DNA of 64,000 bases from Rhabdophis nuchalis. Taxonomy: Eukaryota; Chordata; Lepidosauria; Squamata; Natricidae. A program made the translations under genes and the position numbers. The stretch covers positions 96,329,375 through 96,393,374 of the forward strand of contig CM077644.1 in the NCBI GenBank assembly GCA_039707465.1, written 5' to 3'. The notes under the pieces are model-generated. The model was not told where the DNA came from, made no database searches, and saw nothing but the letters and a program-made list of their open reading frames with translations. This document shows, in pieces, positions 10,786 through 22,240 of this stretch (positions within the stretch are counted from its first letter, which is position 1; each line of letters starts with the position of its first letter).

Positions 10786-11447
10786 AAAATATTGGGCTTT
10801 TGAGTGTATGCACGAAAATAAGCCCTCTTCCAAAAATAAGCCCTCCCTAAAAATATTGCAACACAGCAGCAGCCATACATCCCTCCAACCGATCTGCTCC
10901 CACAGAGAGGGTCTGCTCTGGGTGCCAACGGCCGGGCAATGCCGGCTCGTGACGCCCAGGGGAAGGGCCTTCTCTGTGGCAGGCCCTGCCCTCTGGAACG
11001 ATCTACCCCCCAATCTTAGGAATATCACAGACCTCCGCCTCTTCCGTCAACAATTAAAAACGCACTTTTTTCGCTTAGCTGGCCTGGCTTAATCTTCCGA
11101 GTCCATCTACTGGTTTTAAATTGAATTAGATTTTATTGGAGTTTTAATTGGTTTTAGCACAGGTTGGGTTAATTTAATAAGTTTTTAATATTTATCACAT
11201 ATTTATTATCGGTATTTATGTATATGCGTGGTTTTAATTTTTCCTGTGCACTGCCCCGAGTCCCTTTTGGGAGAGTGGCGCGGTATACAAATTTAATAAA
11301 ATGAAAATGAAATGAAAATGAAGGTGACCACACTTGCCGCCTCCTGCACCTCAAAAATAATAAGATCTCCCAGAAAATAAGGCCAAGTGTTTATTTCAGA
11401 GGTCAAAAGAAAATAAGACCCTGTCTTATTTTCGGGGAAACATGGTA
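10786..11447. mobile_element. TA-flanked Tc1/mariner-like MITE, split by an L2 fragment
   Basis: The right end reads CTTATTTTCGGGGAAACATG followed by GTA at 11447. The left arm carries matching inverted blocks (ACGAAAATAAGCCC, AAAAATAAGCCC at about 10813..10845). The interior is interrupted by an L2 3' fragment. Left terminus is degenerate. Confidence 0.5.
10860..11322 (+). mobile_element. L2-clade LINE 3' end
   Basis: It encodes the C-terminal L2 signature in the plus strand (RGRAFSVAGPALWNDLPPNL, then LRLFRQQLKTHFF). A 3' UTR follows, ending in the CTGCCCCGAGTCCC...GGTATACAAATTTAATAAA tail that recurs in other copies in this window. It is inserted in the surrounding MITE. It is 5'-truncated and non-coding for a full RT. 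Confidence 0.85.
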
Positions 11448-13382
11448 CTACAAAATAATAATTTAGATTTAACTATGAAGAAGCATTGATTGGTTTGCAG
11501 GTCTTCTGGAATCTCTACGTTGGCCTCTTATGCACAGCAAGATGGCACAAAAAATAACACTGTGATCTCTATAGAAAATACACTCTACTGCCTTGTTTCC
11601 AGCTAAATGATCTTGCTAAGAAAAAATCATAAGGCCACCCAGACAATGTCATTCATTGATATGTGAACAACAATATCATCAGAATTCAATACTGAGATGG
11701 CAGGCACAGTTTCCAAGGATATTATGGTACCTATCCATCTTATGTTTTCATTTCTGTAGCTACTGATGCACTAATAGTTGAACAATGTTTCATGACTATG
11801 TTCTAGAACTATGGTTCTATGTTCACTAGAACTGGGAAAACTACTACTCAGCATAAGGAGTTAGCCTGTAAGTCTTATTTATATAAGCAATAACTGAGTC
11901 TGCAAATATTATATTGATATTTAAATTAATTAATTTAAGTTATTAAGAAGGCCTTTAGTTAGCAATAATGTATCCTGCAATGCTCAAAATCATACTAGTG
12001 GCTAGAATGGAACATTTATTAAGCAAATTTGTTTTGTCTCAACCGATACTATATTGATTTTAACAGTCCCTCCCTGTTTAGCAAATAATTGATATGCTTA
12101 AATGCTAAGGAGCAAACACTGTATTAATCAGTTTAATAAAATGCTTGGTACTCATTGTAGGTAGATTGTAAGGAATATGTTTGTAAAAAAAAACAACCAA
12201 TTAATTTCTTTGCACAAAAAGAAAAAAATGTGTTTGTTTTAGAGTTATGAACTGTCTATACTCAAAATTAGTCATTACGTATTTTTGAAGGTGACGTAAT
12301 TCTAGAGACTGGAAATGTCCAACAGTTTTCAGGCTTAGCAGATATCCAAAAACGATGCAATAGCTCACACATATTCTGTAGTAGAACAAAACTACAATTA
12401 TGAGTCAAGATTTTTTACATTACAGAACCAATTGTATTTGGCAATTATTTCAGTGAAAAAAATCAACATTTGATGGAATCCTTCAGCTTCTATTATTTCT
12501 TTCTCTTTTTACAACTATTATACAGCTGGAAGAACTGAAAATAATCCAAAAGGCTGAGTACAGAAACTATTTGCCAAGATACCACTGAATTAGAATGAAG
12601 CATAACCTTACTATGTACATACCAATTAACTCACTAATAGCAAGTCACTCTAAAAACTACAATGGAACTTTCTTTTTCCAGAAAATGACTGTCTCAGCTT
12701 ATACAGCACCCTTCAGTGAAGTTCTCCAAAATATTTATTTTAATTAAATTAAGGCATTCAAAACCTCATACTTCACGATTCCCAGACCTATTTAACAGTA
12801 AATTGTATTTTTCCTTAATAGTCTGATCCCTTAAGCCTAAATAGAAAGCATCTAATGGACATGTATGACACTATCCTTTCTTTTTTAAAGAAACACAATA
12901 TATACCAGTAATGCTCTTATTGGTTTTTTATATTTTATGTAAGCCATTAAGAGTCTTTTCAGTTGCAGTATTATAGGAATATATCTAATAAATAAAATTA
13001 GGATAGCTGGCAGCACTATAAATAGTATTCTTAATCCAAATCTCACCATGATACTTTTATCTGCTAATAATGCTCTGCTACTTCTTACAGTATAATCCCA
13101 TACAACAGATATGCTGGCGGATTTTCTAAATCAACCTTAGTTTGATTTTAGCCATTGTTTTGGGTTAACACAGCCCTGGTCACTTTGATGTCAAGAACAA
13201 GATAGGGGCCAATGTCCCACCTAGTTCTGTGGATTTTCAATTTCATCAGTCATAATATCCTTTTGAATAATTAAAGAATGGGCCTTGAAGATACATTTGA
13301 TAGCGATCAGTCTTAGAAGATGACATCAAGCGATGCTTATTGAGTTCCCTGTTCACTGGTCAATAGCAATAACACTTAGACT
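11448..13382. other. AT-rich intronic stretch, nothing recognised
   Basis: About 1.9 kb of AT-rich sequence without a convincing gene, RNA gene or repeat terminus. Confidence 0.5.
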
Positions 13383-14332
13383 TACCGTATTTTTCGGAGT
13401 ATAAGACGCACCTTTGTTCCTCTAAAAAGAGGCTGAAAATCTGGGTGCGTCTTATACATCGAATACAGCATTTTTTGCCTCCTGAAACCCCACCCCTTCA
13501 CCAAAATGGCCGTGCGCATACCCTTATGGAGGCTTCTAGAGCTCCTGGGGGCTGGGGAGGGCAGAAATGAGCAAAAAACAGGGTGTTTTTGCCCCCCCCC
13601 CCATCTCCCAGCCTCCATAAGGCTATGCATGCAATTTTTTGACCAAAAAATGGCCTGTTTTCACGAAAAAATGGCCCCCCCACTTCCCCCAGGAGCATTC
13701 TGCAAGTCCCCCCCCCCCAGGCTATTCATGCCTTTTGTTTGAAAAAAAAGGGGCCATTTTTGCAAATGCGTGTTGTTTGGGGGAGGTTTGCACAGTGCAA
13801 AAAGGGGGTTTTCCCCCCTTTTGAAAAGCTGCTTAGTTAGAGTGATTGATGAGAATTACGTTGGTCAAGTACTGTGCCTGCAGAAACAAAGATTTGTTCC
13901 AAAGGTGGTCAGTGATTTCCTTCTCCAGCACATGGGTAAATATACCTGGAAACATCTACCTATCTACCTACCTACTCTCTCTCTCTCCCTACCTATCTAC
14001 TGTATTTCTCTCTATCCCTCTATCTACCTACTCTCTCCCCCCCTACCTACTGTATTTCTCTATTTCTCTCTCTATCCCTCTACCTACTTATCTGTCTACA
14101 CACACTCTCTCCCTACTTACCTACCTACTGTATTTCTCTCTCTCTCCCTATCCCTTTATCTACCTACCTACCTACTTACACACTCTGTTTACCTACCTAC
14201 TGTACTTCTTCTCTCTCTTTCTCTCCCTCTCTATCCCTCTATCTACCTACCTACTTTTTTAAAAAATTTGCCTCTTCAAAATCTGGGTGTGTCTTATACT
14301 CCGCTACGTCTTATACGGCGAAAAATACGGTA
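13383..14332. mobile_element. TA-flanked MITE with long terminal inverted repeats
   Basis: The left end reads TACCGTATTTTTCGGAGTAT and the right end is the inverse, ending GAAAAATACGGTA. Inverted blocks extend to roughly 80-90 bases (GGTGCGTCTTATAC against the inverted GTATAAGACACACC). A TA at each edge fits Tc1/mariner-type insertion. The interior has no transposase but holds G/C homopolymers and a degenerate (CTAC)n array. Confidence 0.8.
13951..14256. repeat. (CTAC)n/(TCTA)n microsatellite with higher-order unit
   Basis: Alternating blocks of CTAC, CTCT and TATC, with a recurring motif CTACTGTATTTCTCTCT spaced about 60-75 bases apart. The same phrase recurs near 43930..44010 in another repeat. 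Confidence 0.85.
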
Positions 14333-14335
14333 TAT

Positions 14336-14503
14336 ACTGCTTTACAGCACTCTCTAAGTGGTTTACAGAGTCAGCCTGTTGCCCGCAACAATTTGAGTTG
14401 GAAGACTTGTCAACCTTGAGCCAGTCAGGATCAAAGGAATCAAACTCTGGCAATGTGAGCAGAGTTAGTCTGCAATACTGCATTCTAACCACTGTACCAC
14501 CAC
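14336..14503 (-). mobile_element. tRNA-derived squamate SINE, antisense
   Basis: On the complement strand the copy starts near 14503 with GTGGTACAGTGGTTAGAATG (box A-like). It then shows GAGTTTGATTCC (box B-like) and the tail block GGCTCAAGGTTGAC. The left end carries TGTAAACCACTTAGAGAG when read as complement. The same family is at 59288..59502. Confidence 0.75.
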
Positions 14504-16373
14504 AGCTAAATGATTCCATAGGACTCTATGCATCCCGGTTGCTATTTAGCATATACATGATACTGTTAGGAGCGTATAACTGCAGTGGGAGGGGAAGTTG
14601 GGGTTTGATCATTATTATATGGATAACACTTAACTCTGTTACTCTTCTTCCATCTCACTCCCCAAAGGAAATGTGATACTACCTGCATACAATGATGTAA
14701 CTTTCTCCTTGAAAACAGTTTTAGCTTAGAGTTATTTTGATTGAGTGTGTGTGTGAAAAATATCTAAATTTTATCATCTGGATTATTGCAATACAACTGG
14801 TCCAGAAGGCTGCAGCTTTTTCTTTAACAGGAGCTGCATAGAAGGAATGCATGTGAAATGAATGCATTATCTCTTACAAGGATGTCACCACAATTCAGCT
14901 TGCTGGTTGATCTTAAAAGTCTTGCACAATCAGAATATTCCTCCTTCTCCTGCTCCCCCTCCTATATAAATCTGACTTTCTGTCAGGCCCTCCTCCTATA
15001 TATTTCAGGAGCTCCTCATATTCATCTCACATCTTGGAGAAAGTCTACACAGGCTTTGGAATGACCTTTTGGGATGGTCATTATTTTTCCTCATTAATAG
15101 CCTCTCAAAAACTGAAGTCCTTTCCTTCTTAGAACAACCTTTCATATATAGTTCTATTGTTATGATTTTCAAATTGTCCTTTAAATATTTCCATTAGAAT
15201 TCTGGTGCCTCTTTGCTGTCTTTATTTGTCATGTTTAATTCCATAAATCGTACAAACCAAACATCAGCAGGATATATTTAAGTCCTTATGTTCTTAAACT
15301 CTCAAGCTTGGTTTTCCACTCTCATATTTCAGTCCATATATACAGAAATACCATTCACCTCTTCATATATCTGAAGAAGCTGCAAATACATTATGGTATC
15401 AGTTAGTTTCAAGGTATGCCAACCTTATTTTTTTATTATTTTAACTTTCAAATGCAGAAATGGAACACCGTTTTTCAAACTATTGTCTGAGAACCAATTA
15501 ATTGTTTAAAATCATAACATCTGAGAATGATTCACTTCTATTTCTAGAATTTATCTTCCTTATTTTCCCCCCCACCTCCATTGTGTTCAGGTTATTTGAA
15601 CATGGAAAACAAATGTTGGAAATGTTCTCCCCCTTTCTCTCAGTGAATGACATCAGTTAGTTTTAAATGAAAACAGACTCTGATTATTGTTTTTTTTTTT
15701 TAAAAAGCATGTCCCCCATTTCATAGCAGTCTGAGGAACAATTGTCTTAAATAGCTTCATAAAAAAAATCTACACATTGTTTCAGAAGATTTAAACCATT
15801 TATCAACAACCATGGGATTATTATTGCCAATCTGGAAAATGTAAGTATGGAAGGGGGGTGGGGAAAACCCTTTTAAGACTAATGATTCATTTTCCATGGA
15901 AACAAGATCAGAATATCAGATAGCCATGCAATCAGACAACTTCTGGGAAGATACTAACACTATAACCTTAAATTGCATGGAGTTGAAACAGTAATTGGCC
16001 TAGTGAGATTCTTTTTTATTCTTATCATAGTTGAACTATTCTTGAGTGAGCAAGGCTTACAGCTAGCCATTGCTAACTCATTTGGAGAATAACAATTCCT
16101 TCAAGGTAAATAACTTGCCAAACCTGTCACTCAAGCTGTCCAGCATTATATGCAGCCAGGTTGGTAACATTTTTCTGAGCTATTTGTTCTTATCTGCAAC
16201 ACTGAAATAATTACTCAGTTTTAAAAACTGCTTTAAAAATCATCTCAAACTCTTTAGAGAAAAACTTTATATCAAGTATATGTAATATTTTGCAGTATGC
16301 TTTGAAACTGATCTACATCTATCTGATCTATCACGGTTCACTAGTCTGTGTGACAGACCATTCCTAAAGAAAT
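14504..16373. other. AT-rich intronic stretch, nothing recognised
   Basis: No coding signature or repeat termini were recognised. Confidence 0.45.
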
Positions 16374-16920
16374 TACAGGTAGCCTTCCTTTAGCCACTAC
16401 AACTGGGATCAGTCAGTCAGTCCTTAAGCAAAATGGTCGCCAAGAGAAACCACTATTGCGCTTATGATGAATCCAGCTCTCCTTTTCTTTACAGACCTGC
16501 AAAGGTCATAAATGTGATGATTGACTGTAAATTTATTTTTCATCACTGCTGTAACCATGAAAGGTTGCTAAATGATGACTTCTTGTACTATGATTATATT
16601 GGCTTTATTTTGCTTTTACAAACAGAGGTAGTCCGCATTTTACAACCCGAATTGGGAGCAGAATTTCCATTGTTTGGTGAAGCAGTCATCAGGCAAAAAC
16701 ATCACGTGACCACACTGCTTGATGATGGCAGTTCTGGTAGTCATAGATTGTAGTCATTAGGCCAGGATTATGCAGTCCCATAGGCAGGATGATGGTGATA
16801 TTGAAGTACATGCTAAGGTTTTAAATGTGGGTGGGCTGCCAAATGAGAACCAGCGAAAACTAGCCTTCTTCAATACTGTTGTAATTTTGAATGGATCATA
16901 GTTAAGTGAGGTTACCTGTA
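16374..16920. mobile_element. TA-flanked palindromic MITE (CAGGTAGTCC family)
   Basis: It starts TACAGGTAG and ends GGTTACCTGTA, with family interior blocks (ATTTTTCATCACTGCTGTAACC, GCAGTCATCAGGCAAAAACA region). This is the longest and most degenerate copy of a family present at least twelve times in the window. Confidence 0.6.
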
Positions 16921-17005
16921 CACCATAAGAAAAACCAGAAGGCTAGTTTAACTTTAAAGTATGTTTCAAAGATGTAAGTTGCTTAGTTTCTCGAGAAACT
17001 ATTTT

Positions 17006-17092
17006 ATTTGTTTATTTATTTAGGAAAATTTATATAGCTGCTTACTCCCTCATGGAGATTCTAGGCGGTTTACAGAAAATAAAAACACATTT
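17006..17092 (-). mobile_element. Old LINE (L2-type) 3' tip
   Basis: A TTTATTTATTTAGG run is followed by CTAGGCGGTTTACAG, the antisense of a common squamate L2-type 3' end. A similar tip is near 43505. Confidence 0.45.
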
Positions 17093-18333
17093 TAGATGGC
17101 TCTCAGAGAAAATCTGCGTGTTCAAGCAGCTATGAAGCGAACTATCATCGGAAACTATAAATTAATCTGTGAAAATGCAGTCCATTACAGTCATAATCTT
17201 ATAAGCGCTGTTAGTTGGTTCCAACACTTTACCACTAGTTGCAATTCCACATATAGTCATAGGGATGCGCAGAAAGCAAAATGACAAAACATGGATTGTG
17301 ACAGAAGTCCTGTCCCTTTTGTTCATTTAGTCAACTTCATATAAGGAAATTGCTTGTGTCACTAAGCTACATCCCATGTTTCATCATTCTGGTGAAATCT
17401 TGGAATTTTACATTCATTTTTGTACACAGTGTTATTAAAAACATCTCTCTATTTCGTGAATCTAACTAAAAATACTTTTCAAATATTAAGTTATTTATTA
17501 TATAGTAGCTAGGAAGAAATACTGTAGTGATACCACTAGAAAGCTAACAAATGCATGAAGGCTGGATTCTCATATCATATTAAGATTTTTTTTTTAATTT
17601 AAAGAGGCATATTGACAAAACCAAATTTCCAACTCATGATAAGACAAAATAAAGCAAAGCACAAAACAAAGGGCTGAAAACAATAAAAACTTAACCATAA
17701 GAACACTGCCAAATGAATACATTTCTTCTCTGTCTCTAGAAATTACTACCAACCTGGAGAATTGGTAGAAATTACTGTGTACAGGATAAGCTGCTTTCAT
17801 AAAAGAGAAATATCATCTTGTTTTATTAATAAGGTAAAATACAGGATAGTTTGCATTCACGAAGTAGATTTGTTAATCATGTTTATAAAACACAAGCTAA
17901 GTACCAGAATATTAGATCAAATATGGGCACTACATTAATAAGGATGGGTTGAATCTCTCTGTCTTAAAATTCTACTGAAATTACAAAATAAAATTTTCAG
18001 TGCAAATATAGAAATGAATGTGCATCATTCTTTGAGGGGGAAAACACTTAAGAGGGGGCTATAAAACACCATGAAGTGGTATTTTAGTCTAAGTGCTATT
18101 GCTATTCTTTGAAAAACATACTCAAGAAGAAAGTGTCCAGAAAGATAAGATAATTCAACATTACTACAGAGAATATTTTCAGACTTTCCTATAAACTGTT
18201 TAACCTGTTTCTTATACCACTGAAGCACAACTGAACAGGAGGCTATTTTGTCTTCATTAGCCAAACAGCTGAAAGAATATTTTATAGCTTACCAAAATTA
18301 GCTAAAATTGATATCTTTATTACAGAGCTAATG
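17093..18333. other. AT-rich intronic stretch, nothing recognised
   Basis: No gene or clear element was recognised here. Confidence 0.45.
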
Positions 18334-18522
18334 TACAGGTAATCCTTATTTAGCAACTATTCACAGTTACAACCATGATTAAAAAGTGCTTTTGTGACCA
18401 GTCTCATTTACAATCTTCATACGTCTGGTAAAGCAAAAGAATGGTGAAATGATACCCATAACTATTGAGTTGCAGGTCTCAACTGTGGTTGGTAAAGGAG
18501 GACTAGTTTTATCAAAATTTTA
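18334..18522. mobile_element. TA-flanked MITE fragment (CAGGTAGTCC family)
   Basis: It starts TACAGGTAATCCTTATTTAG. Interior blocks of the family follow (CACAGTTACAACCATGATTA). It abuts a second copy whose terminus starts at 18523. Confidence 0.55.
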
Positions 18523-18540
18523 TACAGGCAGTCCTCGACG

Positions 18541-20072
18541 TATTATTTATTTATTTATTTTATTACATTTATATCCCGCCCTTCTCCACAGAGGACCCAG
18601 GGCGGCGCACAGGAAATTTAAAAAGATATACAAAATAGAAAATGAATAAATAATTTAATATATATATTAAATAAACCTAATCCTATGCTAAAACCAATTA
18701 TTTAAAAACCCAATTTAAAACTTTTCTAAAATTCCCGGTGGGAGGTTAGGCTAGGCCGGCTTGATGAAAAAAGTATGTCTTTAGACATTGGCGGAAGAGG
18801 CAGAGGTCGGTGATGGTCCGAAGTTCAGGGGGTAGGTCGTTCCAAAGGGCAGGGCCCGCAACAGAGAAGGCTCTTCCCCTGGGTGTCGCCAGTCGGCATT
18901 GTCCGGCCGACGGCACCCTGAGAAGGCCCTCTCTGTGGGAGCGTATCGGTCTAAGGCAGGGGTTCCCAAACTTGGCAACTTTAAGACTTGAGGACTTCAA
19001 CTCCCAGAATTCTCCAGCCAGCATAGCTGGCTGGAGAATTCTGGGAGTTGAAGTCCACAAGTCTTAAAGTTGCCAAGTTTGGGAACCCCTGGTCTAAGGG
19101 ATGTATGGGGCAGGAGACGGTCTCGCATATAACTAGGCCCCGAGCCATGGAGCGCTTTAAAGATGGTCATCAAAACCTTGAAGCGCACCCGAAAGACCAC
19201 AGGAAGTCAATGCAGCTCGCGCAGGATTGGTGTTATATGGGAGCTTCTAGTGGCTCCCGTAATTACCCGCGCGGCTGCGTTTTGGACTAGCTGTAGCTTT
19301 CGAGTGCACCTCAAGGGAAGCCCCATGTAGAGAGCATTACAGTAGTCGAGACGGGACGTCACGAGAGCTTGAGTGACTGTGCGAAGGGCAGCCCGGTCCA
19401 GTAAGGGGCACAATTGGCGCATCAAGAGTACCTGATGAAACGCCCCCCTGGCCACGGCCGCCACATGGTCCTCCAAGGACAGCCAGGAATCCAGGAGGAC
19501 ACCCAAATTGCGCGCCCTCTCCACGGGGGCCAGTGTTTCGCCCTCAATGGCCAGAGTTGGAGTAATCTGGCTGAACCGGGGTGCCGGAAACCACAGCCAC
19601 TCAGTCTTGGCAGGGTTGAGCTTGAGTTTGTTACCACCCATCCAGATCCGTACAGCTTCCAAACACCAGGACAGCACTTCGACGGCATCGTTGGGGTGGT
19701 CTGGGGTGGATATGTACAACTGAGTGTCGTCAGCGTACAGATGGTACTCCACCCCAAAACCACGGATGATCTCACCCAGCGACTTCATATATGTGTTAAA
19801 CAAGAGGGGCGAGAGGACCGACCCCTGAGGAACCCCACATAAGAGGGGTCTCGAGGTCGACCTCTGCCCTCCCGTCAACACATATTGCGACCGACCAGAG
19901 AGGTAGGACGAGAACCATCGCAGAACAGTGCCTCCCAGCCCCAACCCCCCCAGTCGGTGCAATAGGATACCATGGTCGATGGTATCAAAAGCCGCCGAGA
20001 GATCTAACAGGACTAGGATAGAGGAATAACCTCTATCCCGCGCCCTCCAGAGATCATCAACCAACGCGACCA
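18541..20072 (-). mobile_element. L2-clade LINE, 5'-truncated
   Basis: The 3' tail lies at the left (ATTTATATCCCGCCCTTCTC, then ACCCAGGGCGGCGCACAGG). Upstream are the C-terminal block (AFSVAGPALWNDLPPEL) and the reverse transcriptase. The 5' end is truncated inside RT at about 20072. A 135-bp palindromic MITE is inserted at 18957. Confidence 0.9.
18957..19091. mobile_element. Near-perfect palindromic hAT MITE with 8-bp target duplication
   Basis: It starts CAGGGGTTCCCAAACTTGGC and ends with the inverse. The whole 135 bases fold back on themselves around AGCATAGCTGGCTGG. GTCTAAGG flanks both sides (18949..18956 and 19092..19099), the 8-bp duplication expected for hAT. It interrupts the L2 at 18541. 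Confidence 0.9.
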
Positions 20073-20121
20073 ATTGTATGACCACAATTGACCCCAAAAG
20101 TTCTGTTGTTAAGTGAGACAT
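19207..20121 (-). pseudogene. L2 reverse transcriptase remnant
   Basis: The 304-codon frame holds the RT palm and thumb: ALVDDLWRARDRG, LLDLSAAFDTIDHGIL, CGVPQGSVLSPLLFN, the YADDTQLYIS active site, AKTEWLWFP, RARNLGVLLDS and the LDYCNALYMGLP block. The N-terminal fingers are missing through 5' truncation. The first residues come from the flanking MITE. The coding continuity into the C-terminal block is broken by the palindromic insertion at 18957..19091. The copy is not functional; it would have been ORF2 of an L2-clade element. Confidence 0.9.
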
Positions 20122-20433
20122 TCATTAATTGAGTTTTGCCCATTTTATAACTTTTATTGCCACAATTGTGAAGTGAATCACTTCAATTATTGAAACAAGG
20201 TTAAGTGGATCTAACTTCCCAATGGCCTTTGCTTGTCAGGTCACAAAAGATGATATGACCCTGGGACACTGAAATCGTCACAAAGACCACTTGGTAAATG
20301 TACAAATTTTGATCATGTGACTATTGGGATGATGTAATGATTGTAAGTGTGAAAAACAGTCATAAGTCACTTTTTTCAGTGTCGTGACTGAACGGTCACT
20401 AAACAAACCATTGTAAGTTGAAGACTAACTGTA

Positions 20434-21274
20434 CTCATTCTTGTGTACTTTTTTTAGACACATAAATAAAAACGGGATACAAATCTGATAAAGCATATAA
20501 ACAGTTTGTCCTTCCTTATGTATGACTATGTTGGCTAACACATTCTCACATAATAATTTTAATAAATATGTTGTAAAAATATCAATATTTATCTGCAAAA
20601 TATATACAAAAATCTAGATAGAATACAAAGTAAAATATACCCCTTCCATCTATGTAATTAGGCTACTTTATGTTCTTTATTTAAATGACTTGATAGCTAT
20701 AACACTGCACTACATCCAAATCCTTAATCAAGTAACTATTAAACAAATATCTGTACAGAATCTAGTCTTAAAAATTTAATTTACATTTTGGTTTACATCA
20801 GTTAAGTGATGACATGGTTATTTTTTAACCAAAAAAATAGTTTTATAGTCACTATTTTAGATGCAAATGCTTTTCCTGAACTTAGTATTCACTCACTCAG
20901 TGTTCACTATTGATCTAAAAGAAAAAAAATTGTACATATTAGATAGTTGCTTCAGCATCTAAAAATACAGTCAATGTCTAAAGGACAGATCATTCCTAGA
21001 GAATAAGCAGCAAATGTCCAATTCCCCCCCCCTCACAAATGATAAACTCATTAAAGTGATTAAAGATTCTAATTAAAGAAATTTCATTTCATATACACTT
21101 CAATTTACAATCATTTTTTAAAATATTTTGCCACATTGCCTGACATATTTTCAATTTCCAAATAATGTTATGTGTGTTGGAACAGCTATACAAGTTACAC
21201 TACTAAATTGTAAATTAGTAATACATAAAAATATGCCTTTAAATGGACAATTTAAACTACACCTTGAGAGGAGA
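20434..21274. other. AT-rich intronic stretch, nothing recognised
   Basis: No gene or repeat was recognised. It contains poly-C near 21025. Confidence 0.45.
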
Positions 21275-21450
21275 ATCAGGGTGGTATAGTGGTTTAAAAT
21301 GTTGAACAAGGAATGGGGGATGGACACATTCTAGATTATCCTCAGCCATGGAAACTCAATGGGTGACTTTGGGCTAATCACTGTCTCGGGCCAATATATA
21401 TGCACTTGATCTTCTGAATTAAGGCTGGGAGGTAAATGTAATAAATAATC
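21275..21450 (+). mobile_element. Old tRNA-derived SINE (MIR/CORE-like)
   Basis: GGGTGGTATAGTGGTTTAAA resembles a tRNA box A region. It is followed by CTCAGCCATGGAAACTCA and GGGTGACTTTGGGCTAATCA, typical of older amniote SINEs. Box B is degraded. Confidence 0.6.
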
Positions 21451-21959
21451 AGGTACACAATTTGGACAATGTTTTTGAACTGTGGGCCATGATCCCTAAC
21501 TGGGGTGTTTTAAATAAATCAGTTAATACTTTTGCAAAAGAAAACAATCTACTCCGATGTCAACCTTCCTATTCATTAACGGACTCCATCGAATCATTCA
21601 ACGTGGTTTCCTTGGTGCTCTCTGAGCCTGGTTGTTTGCTTGTAGATGTTGACTAAATAACATCAGCAAACAACCAAGCCCAGAGAACATCAAGGACTCC
21701 ACACTTCAACCCTGAGCTGCATATATTCTCTTCTAATTATAATGAATCTATAAGGTTAAAATTACCACAGGTTCTAAAGAGTTTAAGCAGGATACCTGTA
21801 AAGGTCCCTCAAAAAAGGGACCTTCAGCAAACCCTCCCTTCCCAATCTCACTGGGAGACAGATTTAACCTCAGATCTCAGAACTAGGAAACAGAATTGCC
21901 CCATCGGGGAGATGGGAGGCATATAAATTTAATAAATAAATAATCCAGAGAAGGCGGTT

Positions 21960-22240
21960 TTGCAGATATCCAAGCTCTGAGCAATAAAGGTTTTTAAAGG
22001 TGACAATCAGCAAGCTGAATTGTACCTAGAAGCTAACTGGCACTCAGGGCAGTTCCAGAAGCAACACAGAAAAATGTTGATATGCTCATAATTATATGGG
22101 CAGCTGCATGCTGTACCAGCTGAGGTTTCCAAAAGGATTTCAACATCAGTTTGAATTGCAGGAGCCTAGGTGTGAGATGAAGAAGACATGAGTGACCAGG
22201 CATAGTACCTCCTGAACCGGACATGGGTGCAACTGGCCAC
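21960..22240 (-). mobile_element. Ancient L2 fragment
   Basis: The antisense sequence matches the L2 C-terminal region by pattern (AGCTAACTGGCACTCAGGGC, GCATGCTGTACCAGCTGAGG). A degenerate complement frame retains LVQHAAAHIIM. Much more diverged than the L2 copies at 18.5 and 47.6 kb. Confidence 0.5.

Larger units (their letters stand above)
18523..20433. mobile_element. TA-flanked MITE split by an L2 insertion
   Basis: The left terminus TACAGGCAGTCCTCGACGTA at 18523 is followed at once by L2 sequence. The family resumes at about 20073 with AATTGACCCCAAAAGTTCTG and runs to the inverted terminus GAAGACTAACTGTA at 20433. The L2 therefore landed within about 20 bases of the left terminus. Confidence 0.6.

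Noticed and set aside
13951..14256. CRISPR-like regular repeats
   Set aside because: The host is a vertebrate, and the array is a microsatellite with degenerate higher-order units, not repeats with unique spacers.
14336..14503. Functional tRNA gene
   Set aside because: Box A and B are recognisable, but the sequence does not fold as a full tRNA and continues into a SINE body.
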